Positions 16,701 through 26,145 are shown, counted from the first letter of the stretch. The stretch is 64,000 nt of DNA from Collimonas fungivorans Ter331 (GCF_000221045.1 NC_015856.1:1707317-1771316), one strand, 5' to 3'. The notes: generated from the sequence alone by a model not told the origin. Translations and numbers: made by a program.

Positions 16701-18242
16701 ATGAATATATCCAGACAGTTCCCACTCTCGCGCATCGCGGCGCTGGGCTTAGGCGCATTGCTGGCGTCCGGCGTCGGCGCCCAGACCATGACGCGCGACA
16801 ACGGCTCGCCGATCGGCGATAACCAGAATTCGCAAACCGCCGGCCCGAACGGTCCCGACGTGCTGCAAGACACTCACCTGATTGAAAAGCTGCAGCGCTT
16901 CGACCGCGAACGCATTCCGGAACGGGTGGTCCATGCACGCGGCACCGGTGCTGCCGGCGAGTTTGTCTCCGCCGGCAACCTGTCCGAGCTGACGCGCGCC
17001 AGCGTGTTTGCCGCAGCCGGCAAGAAGACGCCTGTATTCGTGCGTTTCTCTACCGTGATCCATCCCAGCGGCTCGCCTGAAACACTGCGCGATCCGCGCG
17101 GCTTCGCCACCAAGTTCTACACCGACCAAGGCAACTGGGACCTGGTTGGCAATAACCTGCCGATCTTTTTTATCCGCGACGCCATCAAGTTTCCCGACAT
17201 GGTCCATTCGCTGAAACCGTCGCCGATCACCAATGCGCAGGATCCGAACCGCTTCTTCGACTTTTTCAGCCACCAGCCGGAAAGCACCCACATGCTTACG
17301 CGGGTGTATTCCGACCTTGGCATTCCGGCTTCTTACCGCATGATGGATGGCAACGGCGTCCATGCATTCAAGATGGTCAACGCCCAGAACCAGGTCAGCT
17401 ATGTGAAATTCCACTGGAAGAGCCAGCAAGGCATAAAGAACCTGACCCGCGCCGAAGCGGCCAAGGTGCAAGGCGAAGACTTCAATAACCTGACCGACGA
17501 CCTCTACGGTGCGATCAAGCGCGGCGAATCTCCGAAATGGGACCTGTACATACAGGTGGTCAAGCCTGAAGACTTGGGCAAATTTCCTTTCAATGCACTG
17601 GACGACACCAAGATCTGGCCTGGCATTGCCGAAACCAAGATCGGCACCATGACCTTGAACAAGGTGCCGGAGAACTTCTTCGAAACCACGGAATCGGTCG
17701 CCATGGCGCCGTCGCACCTGGTGCCCGGCATCGAGCCGTCGGAAGACCGCATGCTGCAAGGCCGCCTGTTCTCCTATGCGGATACGCAGTTCCATCGCCT
17801 GGGCGCAAACAACCAGCACCTGCCGGTCAATCAGCCGCTGACGAAAGTGAATAACTACAACTCCAACGGCGCCGGTACTGCAGTCAATCCGGTTGGAGAC
17901 GTCAATTACCAGCCTTCGCGCCAGCCCGGCAGCTATGCCGAAGATGCGCAATACAAAGGGGTGCAGACGCCGTTGAGCGGCACTACGCAACAAGCGCGTA
18001 TCGCCGTCACCGACAACTTCACCCAGGCCGGCGATTTCTATCGCTCGTTGTCGAAACAGGAGCAGGAAAACCTGATCGGCAATCTGGCCAGCGACCTGGT
18101 CAAGGTCAGCAACCCGGAAATCAGGCAAACCATGCTCAGCCATTTTTACAAGGCTGACGCCGATTACGGCACCCGCCTGACTGCCGCGGTAAAGGGCAAC
18201 CTGGCCGACGTCCAGGCGCGGGCTAAAAAGCTCGAGGGTTAA
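16701..18242 (+). CDS. Secreted (periplasmic) monofunctional haem catalase
   Basis: Dismutates hydrogen peroxide to water and oxygen. The 513-residue protein has a signal peptide (about 1-27; LGALLASGVGA-Q), so it should act in the periplasm, and it aligns with small-subunit clade III catalases. Catalytic His is in RIPERVVHARGTGA, catalytic Asn in LVGNNLPIFFIRDAIKFPD, and the proximal haem tyrosine in GRLFSYADTQFHRLG. The gene stands alone, with a putative OxyR site upstream and a terminator after it. It may protect the cell envelope from external peroxide. Gene name not assigned because katA/katB usage varies. Confidence 0.93.
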   Translation: MNISRQFPLSRIAALGLGALLASGVGAQTMTRDNGSPIGDNQNSQTAGPNGPDVLQDTHLIEKLQRFDRERIPERVVHARGTGAAGEFVSAGNLSELTRASVFAAAGKKTPVFVRFSTVIHPSGSPETLRDPRGFATKFYTDQGNWDLVGNNLPIFFIRDAIKFPDMVHSLKPSPITNAQDPNRFFDFFSHQPESTHMLTRVYSDLGIPASYRMMDGNGVHAFKMVNAQNQVSYVKFHWKSQQGIKNLTRAEAAKVQGEDFNNLTDDLYGAIKRGESPKWDLYIQVVKPEDLGKFPFNALDDTKIWPGIAETKIGTMTLNKVPENFFETTESVAMAPSHLVPGIEPSEDRMLQGRLFSYADTQFHRLGANNQHLPVNQPLTKVNNYNSNGAGTAVNPVGDVNYQPSRQPGSYAEDAQYKGVQTPLSGTTQQARIAVTDNFTQAGDFYRSLSKQEQENLIGNLASDLVKVSNPEIRQTMLSHFYKADADYGTRLTAAVKGNLADVQARAKKLEG

Positions 18243-18268
18243 TCGGCAGGTTTAACTCGCCGCGTACG

Positions 18269-18284
18269 ACCAGGGCGCCCTGGT
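18269..18284. other. 16-bp perfect palindrome after the catalase gene
   Basis: ACCAGGGCGCCCTGGT is self-complementary and begins 27 bp past the catalase stop, just before the terminator. It may add to 3'-end structure or be a binding site. Confidence 0.5.
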
Positions 18285-18299
18285 CATTTCCCCTTCAAG

Positions 18300-18328
18300 A
18301 CGCCGCCAGTTGGCCATGGCGGCGTTTT
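18300..18328 (+). terminator. Rho-independent terminator of the catalase gene
   Basis: An 8-bp stem (ACGCCGCC / GGCGGCGT) with a 10-base loop is followed by TTTT. It lies 58 bp downstream of the catalase stop. Confidence 0.7.
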
Positions 18329-18850
18329 CGACAAGCTGTCTCCATCTCTGACTTCCCTTGCTTTTTATTGTTATAAAAATCAGATTTATCTGACATTCAT
18401 ACCGTAAATCCTATGCTATCGTGCTCTTCAGACATTCGGGTAATAGCTTTCGCAAATCTCATTACTGGACGTCATCAAGAAAATTGACTATAATGGCAAA
18501 CGCTCAACAATATGGTGCTGCCTCAACGGCGCCTTTTTGGGTTTCGTGACTCGCGTCAGCGGGTTGTCTCACGCTTCGGCTACGCCGGAGTTTCACCAAA
18601 GTCGGGGAATTCCTCGCATTCTTTGCCGCCCCATGCGGCAGTCGGCTTGTTCAATGTCCTCCCCGCGGGAAGACCGGACGAGATCATAAAAAATTGATTT
18701 GTATGTCGCGCCGACAGGTTTCGTGTCGTTTCGTGTTTGGCGGTCATGCAATACGCAGCGGAAAAGAAAAACCGTTTGCGCGCCCGCAGGCAAAAAAGCC
18801 GGCGTGCCGCACCACGAGTTTTCAGCCGCTGCCTATGCAAGGGAGTAAGC
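18329..18850 (+). promoter_or_regulatory. Long leader region of the osmoprotectant transporter operon
   Basis: About 520 bp precede the first permease gene. A TATAAT hexamer at 18489-18494, with a poor -35 (TGGACG), suggests transcription starting near 18501, which would give a leader of about 350 nt. The leader can form several hairpins, e.g. TGCCGC/GCGGCA around 18627-18643. A TCAGATTTATCTGA inverted repeat lies at 18380-18393, upstream of the putative promoter. I do not recognise a known riboswitch. Short open frames here lack coding character. Confidence 0.45.
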
Positions 18851-19567
18851 ATGACCAATCGCTATCGCAACGCCATGATCGGCGCCGCCGTCACATTGCT
18901 GGTGGTGGCCGCCATTGGCTGGTCGATCGGCCCCGCGGTGATCCATCAGTACCAGGGCGACCTGATTTATTACACCGGCCGTCACCTGGTCCTGGTCGGC
19001 TGGTCGATGTCGCTGGCGCTGCTGTGCGGCATTCCAGCCGGCATCCTGCTCAGTCGCCCTTACTTTTCGCGCCATGCCGAAAAGTGGATGCAGATCTTCA
19101 ATATCGGCAACACCATTCCCTCCATGGCGGTGCTGGCGCTGGCGCTGGCCCTGTTCGGCATCGGCGACAAGCCGGCCATCCTCGCCTTGTGGCTGGCTTC
19201 GCTGCTGCCCATCGTGCGCAATACCTATGAAGGCTTGAAGCAGGTTTCGCCGGCGATGAAAGAGGCGGCCAAGGGCATCGGCATGAAGCCGCTGCAGGTG
19301 TTGTTCCGGGTCGAGCTGCCGAATGCCTTGCCGATCATCGTCGGCGGCGTCCGCACCGCGCTGGCGATCAATGTCGGCACCGCGCCGCTGTCGATCCTGA
19401 TCGGCGGCGAGAGCCTGGGCGGCCTGATCTTCCCGGGCATCTACCTGAACAACCACGGCCAGCTGCTGCTGGGCGCCACCGCTACCGCGGTGCTGGCGCT
19501 GATGCTGGACGCGATCGTCTCGCTGGGCAGCAATGCCTACCTGAGCAAGCGCGGTCTGCTGCGCTGA
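18851..19567 (+). CDS. Osmoprotectant (glycine betaine/choline-type) ABC transporter permease 1
   Basis: Inner-membrane subunit of an OpuC/Yeh-type importer, 238 residues from MTNRYRN, chosen because GGGAG stands 6 bases upstream; an upstream extension to 18737 is basic and unlike the family. Several membrane segments are evident, and the ABC permease EAA-type loop reads EAAKGIGMKPLQVLFRVELPNALPIIVGGVRTA. Start of a four-gene operon: permease, binding protein, permease, ATPase. Gene order resembles YehWXYZ-type low-affinity betaine transporters. Substrate is inferred from the partner binding protein. Confidence 0.9.
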   Translation: MTNRYRNAMIGAAVTLLVVAAIGWSIGPAVIHQYQGDLIYYTGRHLVLVGWSMSLALLCGIPAGILLSRPYFSRHAEKWMQIFNIGNTIPSMAVLALALALFGIGDKPAILALWLASLLPIVRNTYEGLKQVSPAMKEAAKGIGMKPLQVLFRVELPNALPIIVGGVRTALAINVGTAPLSILIGGESLGGLIFPGIYLNNHGQLLLGATATAVLALMLDAIVSLGSNAYLSKRGLLR

Positions 19568-19594
19568 TCGCCATCTATCTGACAAGGAAACAAA

Positions 19595-20503
19595 ATGCAT
19601 AAATTCCGTATAACGGCCTTGCTGGCTTTCATGCTCAGCCTGCTCGGCACGACGCCGGCCAGCGCGGCCGACCTGGTGGTCGGCGGCAAGAACTTCACCG
19701 AGCAATTGATCCTGTCGTCCATGACGCAGCAGTACCTGCGCGCCAAGGGTTACGCGGTCGACCTGAAGAACGGGCTCGGCACCACCATCATGCGCCAGGC
19801 GCTGGAAAGCGGCCAGATCGATATCGTCTGGGATTACACCGGCACCGCCCTGGTGGTCTACAACAAGATAGACGAGAAGCTGGACCGGGACCAGTCCTAT
19901 CAACGGGTCAAGGAACTGGATGCGTCGAGGAAGCTGATCTGGCTGCAGCCATCCGAGCTGAACAATACCTATGCATTGGCGGTGCCGCAGCAACGCGCCG
20001 AGGAAGAGGGCCTGAACACCATCGAAGACCTGGCGAACAAGATCAGGCAGGCGCGCCAGCAGGATCCCGATAAAAAATACCTGATGGGGATGGATTTCGA
20101 ATTTGCCTCGCGGCCGGACGGCCTTGAGCCGCTGCAGGCGCTGTACGGCTTCAGCCTGGACCGCAGCGAAGTCAAGCAGATGGATGCCGGCCTGGTGTAC
20201 ACCGCCTTGCATAACGACCAGCTCAATGTCGGCCTGACCTATTCATCCGACGGCCGGGTGCAGGGCTTCAACCTCAAGCTGCTGGAGGATAACAAGGGCT
20301 TCTTCGCTTTTTACAGCGCGGTGCCGGTAGTGCGCAAAGAAATCCTGGACGCCAATCCCAAGCTCGCCGAACAGCTGAACGCGCTGTCGGCCAGGATCGA
20401 TACCGCCAAGATGACCGAAATGAATAAAAAAGTGGATATCGACCAGTTGCCGATAGCCCAGGTCGCCGCGGATTTCCTGCGCAGCGAAGGCCTGACGCAG
20501 TGA
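19595..20503 (+). CDS. Osmoprotectant ABC transporter substrate-binding protein
   Basis: Periplasmic binding protein of the OpuAC/ProX-like (glycine betaine/carnitine/choline) family, 302 residues, with a signal peptide of about 24 residues ending ASA-AD. Family stretches are LVVGGKNFTEQLILSSMTQQYL, QIDIVWDYTGTALVVYNK and LNNTYALAVPQQRAEE. It lies 27 bp after permease 1 with an AAGGA site. It closely resembles OsmF/YehZ-type proteins; the exact ligand is not predictable from sequence. Confidence 0.92.
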   Translation: MHKFRITALLAFMLSLLGTTPASAADLVVGGKNFTEQLILSSMTQQYLRAKGYAVDLKNGLGTTIMRQALESGQIDIVWDYTGTALVVYNKIDEKLDRDQSYQRVKELDASRKLIWLQPSELNNTYALAVPQQRAEEEGLNTIEDLANKIRQARQQDPDKKYLMGMDFEFASRPDGLEPLQALYGFSLDRSEVKQMDAGLVYTALHNDQLNVGLTYSSDGRVQGFNLKLLEDNKGFFAFYSAVPVVRKEILDANPKLAEQLNALSARIDTAKMTEMNKKVDIDQLPIAQVAADFLRSEGLTQ

Positions 20504-20537
20504 ATGCTGCAGTGAACGTTTTCCTTAAGGACGCCCC

Positions 20538-21191
20538 ATGAATTTCTTTGACTACCTGTTGAGCGCCTGGCCCGAAATCCTGCATCTCACCATCCAGCAC
20601 CTGATGCTGGTGGGGATAGCGGTCGGCCTGGCGATCCTGATCGGCGTGCCGCTCGGCATCGTCATGATCCGCCACCGCTGGCTTGCCAGCCCGATGATGG
20701 GCCTGGCGACCGTGGTCCTGACCCTGCCGTCGATCGCCTTGTTCGGCCTGATGATCCCGCTGTTCTCCCGCTTCGGCCAGGGACTGGGGCCGCTGCCGGC
20801 GATCACCGCGGTCTTCCTGTATTCGCTGTTGCCGATCATGCGCAACACCTACCTGGCGCTGGACGGCATCGACCACGGCATCAAGGAAGCCGGCATCGGC
20901 ATCGGCATGACTTTCTGGCAGCGCCTGCGGCTGGTCGACCTGCCGTTGTCGGTGCCGGTCATCCTGGGCGGGGTCCGCACCGCCGTGGTCATGAACATCG
21001 GCGTGATGGCGGTGGCGGCGATCATCGGCGCCGGCGGCCTCGGCGTCCTGATCCTGCACGCCATCAGCCAGAGCAACATGCAAAAACTCGTCGTCGGCGC
21101 GGTAATGATCAGCGTACTCGCGATTGTCGCCGACATGCTGCTGCAAGTCCTGCAGCGGCTGCTTACACCGAAAGGAATGCAAAAATCATGA
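20538..21191 (+). CDS. Osmoprotectant ABC transporter permease 2
   Basis: Second inner-membrane subunit, 217 residues, with about five to six membrane spans and the EAA loop KEAGIGIGMTFWQRLRLVDLPLSVPVILGGVRTAVVMNIG. AAGGA precedes the ATG. Its stop overlaps the ATPase start by four bases (ATGA, 21188-21191). It pairs with permease 1 to form the channel. Confidence 0.92.
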   Translation: MNFFDYLLSAWPEILHLTIQHLMLVGIAVGLAILIGVPLGIVMIRHRWLASPMMGLATVVLTLPSIALFGLMIPLFSRFGQGLGPLPAITAVFLYSLLPIMRNTYLALDGIDHGIKEAGIGIGMTFWQRLRLVDLPLSVPVILGGVRTAVVMNIGVMAVAAIIGAGGLGVLILHAISQSNMQKLVVGAVMISVLAIVADMLLQVLQRLLTPKGMQKS

Positions 21192-22306
21192 TTCAACTCG
21201 ACCAGCTCAGTAAAGTATTCACGCAAAATGACGGTAACCAGGTCAAGGCAGTGGACCAGGTTAACCTGACGGTTGCCGAAGGAGAGATCTGCGTATTCCT
21301 GGGGCCATCCGGCTGCGGCAAGAGCACTACCTTGAAAATGATCAACCGCCTGATCGCGCCGACTTCCGGCCGCGTGCTGCTGGATGGCGAAGACACCACC
21401 GGCCTGGATGAAGTCAGCCTGCGCCGGAAAATCGGCTATGTGATCCAGCAGGTAGGCCTGTTTCCCAACATGACCATCGAAGAAAACATCACCGTGGTGC
21501 CGCGGCTGCTAGGCTGGGACAAGAAGCGCTGCCACGAGCGCGCCACCGAACTGATGGCGATGGTGGCGCTCGATCCCAAGCGTTTCCTGAACCGTTATCC
21601 GCGCGAGATGTCGGGCGGCCAGCAGCAGCGCATCGGCGTGATCCGGGCGCTGGCGGCCGATCCTCCGGTATTGCTGATGGACGAGCCGTTCGGCGCGGTC
21701 GATCCGATCAACCGTGAATCGATCCAGAATGAATTTTTCCAGATGCAGCGCCAGTTGAACAAGACCGTGATCATGGTCAGCCACGACATCGACGAAGCCA
21801 TCAAGCTGGGCGACAAGATCGCGATTTTCCGCGCCGGCAAGCTGGTGCAGGTGGACCGCCCGGATACCCTGCTGGCGCGTCCCAAGGACGAGTTCGTCGG
21901 CTCCTTCGTCGGCCAGGATGCGACCTTGAAACGGCTGCTGCTGGTGCGCGCCGGCGATGCCGCCGCCACTTCGGCGACGGTGCTGGAAGACGCCAGCATG
22001 GCGGCCGCGTATGGCGTGATGGACGATAACGACTACCGTTATGTCACCGTCACCAATGCCGCCAACCACGCGCTCGGCTACGTCGCCAGGCGCGACGCGC
22101 GCGGCGGGCAGGGCGCTTGCATCGACAAGATGAAGCCGTTTACGGTCAGCGCCGCGCCGGACGAAAACCTGCGCGTGGTGCTGTCCAAGATGTACAAGCA
22201 CAGCACCAGCTGGATGCCGGTGATCGACCAGGACAACAGCTACCTGGGCGAGGTGACTCAGGATTCGATCGCCGATTATCTGAGCTCCGGCCGCACGCGC
22301 GCTTAA
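21188..22306 (+). CDS. Osmoprotectant ABC transporter ATP-binding protein with CBS region
   Basis: Cytosolic ATPase of 372 residues. Walker A is GPSGCGKST (about 38-46), the signature is MSGGQQQRIGV, and Walker B is PVLLMDEPFGAVDP, followed by the H-loop VSHDIDEA. Residues about 255-372 carry a CBS-type region (DKMKPFTVSAAPDENLRVVLSKMYKHSTSWMPVIDQDNSYLGEVTQDSIADYL), which in OpuA/ProV relatives senses ionic strength. Last gene of the operon. Confidence 0.94.
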   Translation: MIQLDQLSKVFTQNDGNQVKAVDQVNLTVAEGEICVFLGPSGCGKSTTLKMINRLIAPTSGRVLLDGEDTTGLDEVSLRRKIGYVIQQVGLFPNMTIEENITVVPRLLGWDKKRCHERATELMAMVALDPKRFLNRYPREMSGGQQQRIGVIRALAADPPVLLMDEPFGAVDPINRESIQNEFFQMQRQLNKTVIMVSHDIDEAIKLGDKIAIFRAGKLVQVDRPDTLLARPKDEFVGSFVGQDATLKRLLLVRAGDAAATSATVLEDASMAAAYGVMDDNDYRYVTVTNAANHALGYVARRDARGGQGACIDKMKPFTVSAAPDENLRVVLSKMYKHSTSWMPVIDQDNSYLGEVTQDSIADYLSSGRTRA

Positions 22307-22331
22307 GCGCTTAGGGTCCCGGTAGGGAAAT

Positions 22332-22367
22332 ACACGGGGTTTACGCCATTGGGCGTAAACCCCGTGT
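22332..22367 (+). terminator. Strong stem-loop ending the osmoprotectant operon
   Basis: A perfect 16-bp stem (ACACGGGGTTTACGCC at 22332-22347 pairing with 22352-22367) with a four-base loop lies 25 bp after the ATPase stop. The tail TGCATTTAC is only partly U-rich, so termination is likely but not classical. Confidence 0.65.
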
Positions 22368-22448
22368 TGCATTTACAATGTACGGCTTTGCCAGCCTCAT
22401 TTCAAAATCCATGACCAGGTACCCAAGCGATTCCCCCGGAGCTAGCGC

Positions 22449-23309
22449 ATGACGGCTGGCGTGATTGCTTTGGTACTGTGCGCAGCCTTGCTGCACGCGT
22501 CCTGGAACGCCATGCTGAAAAGCAGCGGCGACCGTTTATGGGCCATCACCCTGATGACCATCGGCTCCGCGGTGGCGTCGATTCCCATCGTACTCTGGGC
22601 GCCGTTGCCGGCGCTTGCCAGCTGGCCTTATATCCTGATGTCGGTGGTGCTGCATGCCGGTTACAACCTCTTTTTGGTGCGCGCTTATCGGGCTGGCGAT
22701 TTCGGCCAGTCTTATCCGATTGCGCGTGGTTCCTCGCCGTTGCTGGTGTCGCTTGGAGCGGCCTTGTTTGCCGGCGAGCAGTTGGGAATCCTGACCTTGG
22801 CCGGGGTGGTGCTGATCTCGGCCGGCATCATCAGCCTGGCGCAAATCAAATTCAGGCGCGGCAGCAGTGTGGCCGGCAGCCGCCAGTGGGATGCGCCGCT
22901 GTCGGCGTTTACCACCGGTGTGTTCATTGCCGGTTATACCATCGTCGACGGCCTCGGTTCGCGCCTGGCCGGCAGCGCCGCATCCTATGCCGGCTGGATG
23001 TTCCTGCTGGACGGCTTGCCCTTGTTGATGATTTACCTGTCGATGCACGGCAGCCTGCGAATTGCCTTGCGCGAGCGTGCTACCTGGAATGCGCTGGGCG
23101 GCGGTGCGATGTCGCTGCTGGCCTACGGCATCGTGATCTGGGCGATTACGCTGGCGCCTATGGGGCCGGTGTCGGCCTTGCGTGAAACGTCCGTGCTGTT
23201 TGCGGCGCTGATCGCCCGCATGTTCCTGGGCGAGGCGCTGACCTTGCGCAGGCTGTTGTCATGCGCGGTGATTGCGCTGGGCGCTGTGATGCTGGGGTGG
23301 TCGGCTTGA
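22449..23309 (+). CDS. EamA/DMT-superfamily membrane transporter
   Basis: Ten-helix inner-membrane permease of the drug/metabolite transporter superfamily, 286 residues, with two EamA halves (about 1-135 and 150-285). Marks are LLHASWNAMLKSSGDRLW at the start and GPVSALRETSVLFAALIARMFLGEALTLRRLLSCAVIALGAVML at the end. The ATG follows GGAGCTAGCGC. Substrate unknown. It is a single-gene unit between two terminators. Confidence 0.88.
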   Translation: MTAGVIALVLCAALLHASWNAMLKSSGDRLWAITLMTIGSAVASIPIVLWAPLPALASWPYILMSVVLHAGYNLFLVRAYRAGDFGQSYPIARGSSPLLVSLGAALFAGEQLGILTLAGVVLISAGIISLAQIKFRRGSSVAGSRQWDAPLSAFTTGVFIAGYTIVDGLGSRLAGSAASYAGWMFLLDGLPLLMIYLSMHGSLRIALRERATWNALGGGAMSLLAYGIVIWAITLAPMGPVSALRETSVLFAALIARMFLGEALTLRRLLSCAVIALGAVMLGWSA

Positions 23310-23334
23310 ATTGACGTTGGCGATGAGCCAATAA

Positions 23335-23366
23335 AAAAGGCCGCTGGAAATTTCCAGCGGCCTTTT
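23335..23366. terminator. Bidirectional terminator between DMT permease and DEAD-box helicase
   Basis: A 16-bp perfect inverted repeat (AAAAGGCCGCTGGAAA and its complement, 23335-23366) has A-runs on the left and U-runs on the right on both strands. It serves the two convergent genes. Confidence 0.88.
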
Positions 23367-23423
23367 GTTTATTGCGGAGATTGCGAGGCGATCATCAAGA
23401 TCGCCCGGCTTGCCGACTGCTGC

Positions 23424-24830
23424 TTAGCGGTCGCCAAACGAGCGACGGGCGCCGCTGTCGTTCGAACGGTTGCCTTTGTAGCCGCCGCCACCGCCGTCTT
23501 TGCGTGGTGCGCCTGGCTTGCTGAAAGTACGGCCGCCTGGTTTAGCAGGGCCGCCACGGTTGTCGCCTGGTTTCCAGCCGCCTGGTTTGTGGTTCGAGCG
23601 CGGAGCCGAAGCCGAACGCTTTGGTTCGAAACCTTCAACCACATCGACCGGGATCAGTTGCTTGGTGAAACGTTCGATACGCTTGACGTTGACGCCTTCA
23701 GCGTGGTTCACCAGCGATACGGCAACGCCGTTACGGCCGGCACGGCCGGTACGGCCGATGCGGTGGACGTAGTCTTCCGGGAATTTCGGCAGATCGTAGT
23801 TGAAGACGTGGGTGATGGCAGGAACGTCGATACCGCGAGCGGCGACGTCGGTAGCAACCAGCACACGGACTTGACCGCGACGCAGGCTGTCCAGGGTGCG
23901 GTTACGCGCGCCTTGGTGCATGTCGCCATGCAGGGCGGCAGCAGCGAAACCGGCGATGTTCAGGCGGTCGGCGATCGTGTCGGCATCACGCTTGGTAGCA
24001 GTGAAAACAACTGCCTGGTCCATGGTGACGTCACGCAGCAGGTGGTCCAGCAGGCGATTCTTGTGCGACAGGTCGTCGACGAAGTGAACCTTCTGTTGGA
24101 TGTTTTCGTGCTTGGTGGCCGAGCCGGCGATCTGGATGATCATCGGGTTCTTGGTGATGCGTTTTGCCATGTTGCCGACGACGCCGTCCAGCGTAGCCGA
24201 GAACAGCATGGTTTGACGCGACTCAGGCGTAGCGTCAACGATTTTTTCGATATCGTCGATGAAACCCATGTCCAGCATGCGGTCAGCTTCGTCCAGCACC
24301 AGGATCTGCAGTTGCGAGAAATCGATCTTGCCCGATTCCATGTGGTCGATCAGACGGCCAGGCGTGGCCACCAGGATTTCCGGGTTCTTGGCCAGCAATT
24401 GCATCTGCTTTGGATAAGGCATGCCGCCCAGGATCGAGATCGCCTTGACGCGCTTCATGTGCGAACCGTACTTGTCGGTTGCGGTTGTTACTTGCAAAGC
24501 CAGTTCGCGGGTCGGTGTCAAGACCAGCATCTTTGGCTGTGCCGGCTTGAAGCGTGGACGCTCGCCGCGTGAACGGGAGGCTTGCATTTCTTGATTCGGG
24601 GTTTTGCCTGCGGCAGCCGGAGCAACTTGTTGCTCGGAGGCGAATTTGTGCAGCGCAGGCAGCATGAATGCTGCGGTCTTGCCGGAGCCGGTTTGCGAGG
24701 AAACCAGCAGGTCACGGCCTTCGATGGCAGCAGGGATGGCTTGTTCTTGAACGCCTGTCGGTTTTGTGTAGCCAGCTTCGGTCAGTGCTTTGATAACGGA
24801 CGTGTGGAGGCCTAGTGATTCAAAAGTCAT
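23424..24830 (-). CDS. DEAD-box ATP-dependent RNA helicase (RhlE-like)
   Basis: RNA unwinding enzyme of 468 residues, active in ribosome assembly or RNA decay and often cold-induced. The helicase core has the Q-motif GYTKPTGVQEQAIP, Walker A SQTGSGKTAA, VLDEADRMLDMG, SATL, VATDVAARGIDVP and HRIGRTGRAGR. The C-terminal 70 residues are rich in Gly, Arg, Lys and Pro, as in RhlE/SrmB-type RNA-binding tails. A glutamine- and alanine-rich insert (about 75-95) interrupts the core after motif I. The 530-bp upstream gap could hold a long 5' leader. Confidence 0.93.
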   Translation of the reverse strand: MTFESLGLHTSVIKALTEAGYTKPTGVQEQAIPAAIEGRDLLVSSQTGSGKTAAFMLPALHKFASEQQVAPAAAGKTPNQEMQASRSRGERPRFKPAQPKMLVLTPTRELALQVTTATDKYGSHMKRVKAISILGGMPYPKQMQLLAKNPEILVATPGRLIDHMESGKIDFSQLQILVLDEADRMLDMGFIDDIEKIVDATPESRQTMLFSATLDGVVGNMAKRITKNPMIIQIAGSATKHENIQQKVHFVDDLSHKNRLLDHLLRDVTMDQAVVFTATKRDADTIADRLNIAGFAAAALHGDMHQGARNRTLDSLRRGQVRVLVATDVAARGIDVPAITHVFNYDLPKFPEDYVHRIGRTGRAGRNGVAVSLVNHAEGVNVKRIERFTKQLIPVDVVEGFEPKRSASAPRSNHKPGGWKPGDNRGGPAKPGGRTFSKPGAPRKDGGGGGYKGNRSNDSGARRSFGDR

Positions 24831-25362
24831 TTTTTTCTTTCGTAAAGTGCAGCGTCATGAACTACAGACAATCGCTATGCGATGAATGCAGCGAACGCAA
24901 AAAAGCAACGCCAACCAACGAAATGACTAAGAAACAAATACAAAGAAATTTCGGCACAAAAGCTTTGCGCCGGGACGGTGTCAGGATCGACACACAAGGC
25001 GGGAGGGCTTTTACAATGCGATGTCCCAATTTGAGGCCAGGACACGCTTAGGCTTGCGCAGCTACTTATTGTTTTTTACAGCGTTGCCGGATCGGGATCA
25101 GGCAACTTGCTGTCTGCGTTCGTTATTGCAACGCAGCACAGAATAATACAATACTTTTACAATCGATGCACCTTATTCATGCGATTGCCGCAAATTAGCC
25201 CTGGTTTGCAGCAGCAACGTTGTTTGTGGCGCATTTTTAATGCATAACGCATTAATATATAGATAACTATTTTCAATTCGGCAATCAAGCAGCTTAGGGC
25301 GCCGCAAAAAAAGCGCCCAGCTATGCCGGGCGTTTTTAACAATACCGCAACTGCGCGCCGGA
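24831..25362. promoter_or_regulatory. Helicase leader and promoter region
   Basis: About 530 bp lie between the helicase start and the fabI stop. The right end holds the fabI terminator. The rest is of mixed composition with an AT-rich zone near 25130-25270, suitable for the minus-strand helicase promoter. DEAD-box genes of this type often have long leaders that permit autoregulation; I see no recognisable element or gene. Confidence 0.45.
25304..25338 (-). terminator. Rho-independent terminator of fabI
   Basis: On the minus strand an 8-bp stem (CGCCCGGC / GCTGGGCG, one G-U pair) with a 3-base loop is followed by CTTTTTTT. It lies 30 bp after the fabI stop. Confidence 0.85.
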
Positions 25363-26145
25363 TTATTCGGCGATGCCGCCCACCACATGCGAGAAACCGC
25401 CGTCGACATAGGTGATTTCACCGGTAATGCCGCTGGACAGGTCCGACAGCAGGAATGCGGCGGCATTGCCGACGTCTTCCACCGTCACATTGCGGCGCAA
25501 CGGCGCGTGCTCGGCGACAAAACCCAGGATCTTGCCGAAACCCTTGATGCCGCTGGCGGCCAGGGTCTTGATCGGCCCGGCCGAAATGCCGTTCACGCGT
25601 ATGCCCTTGGGACCCAGCGAACCCGCCAGGTAACGCACGCTGGCTTCCAGCGACGCCTTGGCCAGGCCCATCGTGTTGTAGTTGGGGACCACGCGTTCCG
25701 AACCCAGGTAGGTCAGCGTCAGCAGCGCCGAATTCGGGCGCAGCATCGGCAGCGCTGCTTTTGCCATCGCCGGGAAGCTGTAGGCCGAAATATCGTGCGC
25801 GATCTTGAATCCTTCGCGCGACAAGCCGTCGAGGAAATCGCCGGCGATCGCATCGGCAGGAGCGAAGCCGATGGCGTGCACCAGGCCGTCCAGGTGCTCC
25901 CAGGATTTGCCGAGGTCGGCAAACAGGGCGTTGATTTGCTCGTCGCTGCCGACGTCGCAGTCAAAAATCAGTTCGCTGTCGAATTCCTTGGCGAAATTGG
26001 TGATGCGCTCCTTGAAGCGCTCGCCTACATAGGTGAATGCCAGCTCGGCGCCTTCGCGCTTGCAAGCTTGGGCAATGCCGTAAGCGATCGAACGGTTGGA
26101 TAGCAAGCCGGTGATCAGGATTTTTTTGCCTTGCAGGAATGCCAT
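25363..26145 (-). CDS. fabI: Enoyl-[acyl-carrier-protein] reductase (NADH)
   Basis: Final reductive step of fatty-acid elongation and the target of triclosan-type inhibitors. 260 residues from [25 protein letters not shown], which carries the divergent Rossmann glycine pattern of FabI. The catalytic pair lies in [20 protein letters not shown] (Tyr-x6-Lys, Lys in GLAKAS). A frame extends eight residues further upstream (to 26169) but the internal ATG fits the family start. Single gene with its own terminator. Confidence 0.96.
   Translation of the reverse strand: MAFLQGKKILITGLLSNRSIAYGIAQACKREGAELAFTYVGERFKERITNFAKEFDSELIFDCDVGSDEQINALFADLGKSWEHLDGLVHAIGFAPADAIAGDFLDGLSREGFKIAHDISAYSFPAMAKAALPMLRPNSALLTLTYLGSERVVPNYNTMGLAKASLEASVRYLAGSLGPKGIRVNGISAGPIKTLAASGIKGFGKILGFVAEHAPLRRNVTVEDVGNAAAFLLSDLSSGITGEITYVDGGFSHVVGGIAE

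Noticed and set aside
18329-18850. A guanidine or other known riboswitch before the ABC transporter
   Set aside because: I could not match the conserved segments of any riboswitch class I know; only generic hairpins are visible.
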